Source: a candidate division WOR-3 bacterium
GTDB taxonomy: Bacteria; Hydrothermota; Hydrothermia; UBA1063
Reading direction: 5' to 3'
Assembly: GCA_039803545.1 (NCBI GenBank)
Contig: JBDRYS010000004.1
Span: 18,421-82,420, forward strand
Length of the DNA: 64,000 nucleotides
Made by a program: the position numbers and the translations under genes. The notes under the pieces were generated by a model. It was not told the DNA's origin. It made no database searches and was given only the letters and a program-made list of their open reading frames with translations. Each line of letters starts with the position of its first letter. Position 1 is the first letter of the stretch. Shown piece by piece: positions 63,977 through 64,000 of the stretch.

Positions 63977-64000
63977 GGGGGCGGGGCGTACGCCCCGCCC
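63977..64000 (+). terminator. GC-rich hairpin at the operon end (cut by window end)
   Basis: GGGCGGGGCG (63979-63988) pairs with CGCCCCGCCC (63991-64000). Any U-tract lies outside the window. It suggests that the rex-mbx operon ends here. Confidence 0.7.

Noticed and set aside
1..64000. CRISPR array, insertion sequence, prophage or rRNA genes
   Set aside because: No regularly spaced repeats, transposase, phage structural genes or rRNA-like stretches were seen.

Overview
The window looks like one contig from the chromosome of a thermophilic, anaerobic, Gram-negative-type bacterium of an uncultured lineage. A candidate phylum near WOR-3 or Hydrothermae is my best guess. The reasons are an aldehyde:ferredoxin oxidoreductase, an archaeal-type Mbx/Mbs respiratory complex, a DUF5916-like outer-membrane protein, a secreted protein with a C-terminal type IX-like sorting domain, and alpha2-beta2 glycyl-tRNA synthetase. 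There is no 16S gene here, so the placement is inference.

Layout. 1-8.4 kb: two radical SAM/SPASM proteins around an ABC exporter (peptide-modification-like), then a three-gene ABC-2 exporter and an outer-membrane barrel protein. 8.5-12.2 kb: a metallo-hydrolase, glyQ-glyS and a 59-residue protein. 12.3-12.9 kb: remains of a restriction-modification locus. 13-22.1 kb: MFS carrier, rlmB, a YhaM-like nuclease, a peroxiredoxin/minimal DNA ligase operon, and a second, divergently oriented copy of the ABC-2 exporter. 22.5-26.9 kb: an ion transporter and a large ClpB-type chaperone. 27-27.8 kb: tRNA-Asp with a GIY-YIG gene, both partly duplicated in tandem, and tRNA-Gln. 28-30.5 kb: an ArsR-controlled ferredoxin/DGC/permease/thioredoxin operon. 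30.6-41.5 kb: a housekeeping run (amidase, murI, glnA, pyrB, pyrC, tldE-like, smpB, M16 protease pair). 41.6-46 kb: a TPR protein and a GGDEF-ATPase-TPR regulator. 46-50.4 kb: an AOR/SCP2/alcohol dehydrogenase operon. 50.5-52.8 kb: a secreted adhesin-like protein. 52.9-64 kb: a rex-led 14-gene operon.

The most interesting unit is the last operon. Its order (MnhE, F, G, DUF4040, MnhB, MnhC, two antiporter-like subunits, NuoH, B, C, D, I) is that of the Pyrococcus Mbx/Mbs complex. Both nickel-ligand motifs of the large subunit are CxxD instead of CxxC, which argues against a hydrogenase. The last subunit is fused to a GltD/NfnB-like FAD/NAD(P)H oxidoreductase, so the complex may exchange electrons directly with NAD(P)H. 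A redox-sensing Rex repressor gene leads the operon, behind a perfect 20-bp palindrome that abuts the promoter.

Two window-wide patterns stand out. First, at least seven operon heads carry a -10 box placed so that transcription should start on, or one base before, the start codon (leaderless mRNA). Second, several genes are broken by single-base indels, most in homopolymers, which looks more like sequencing error than gene decay.
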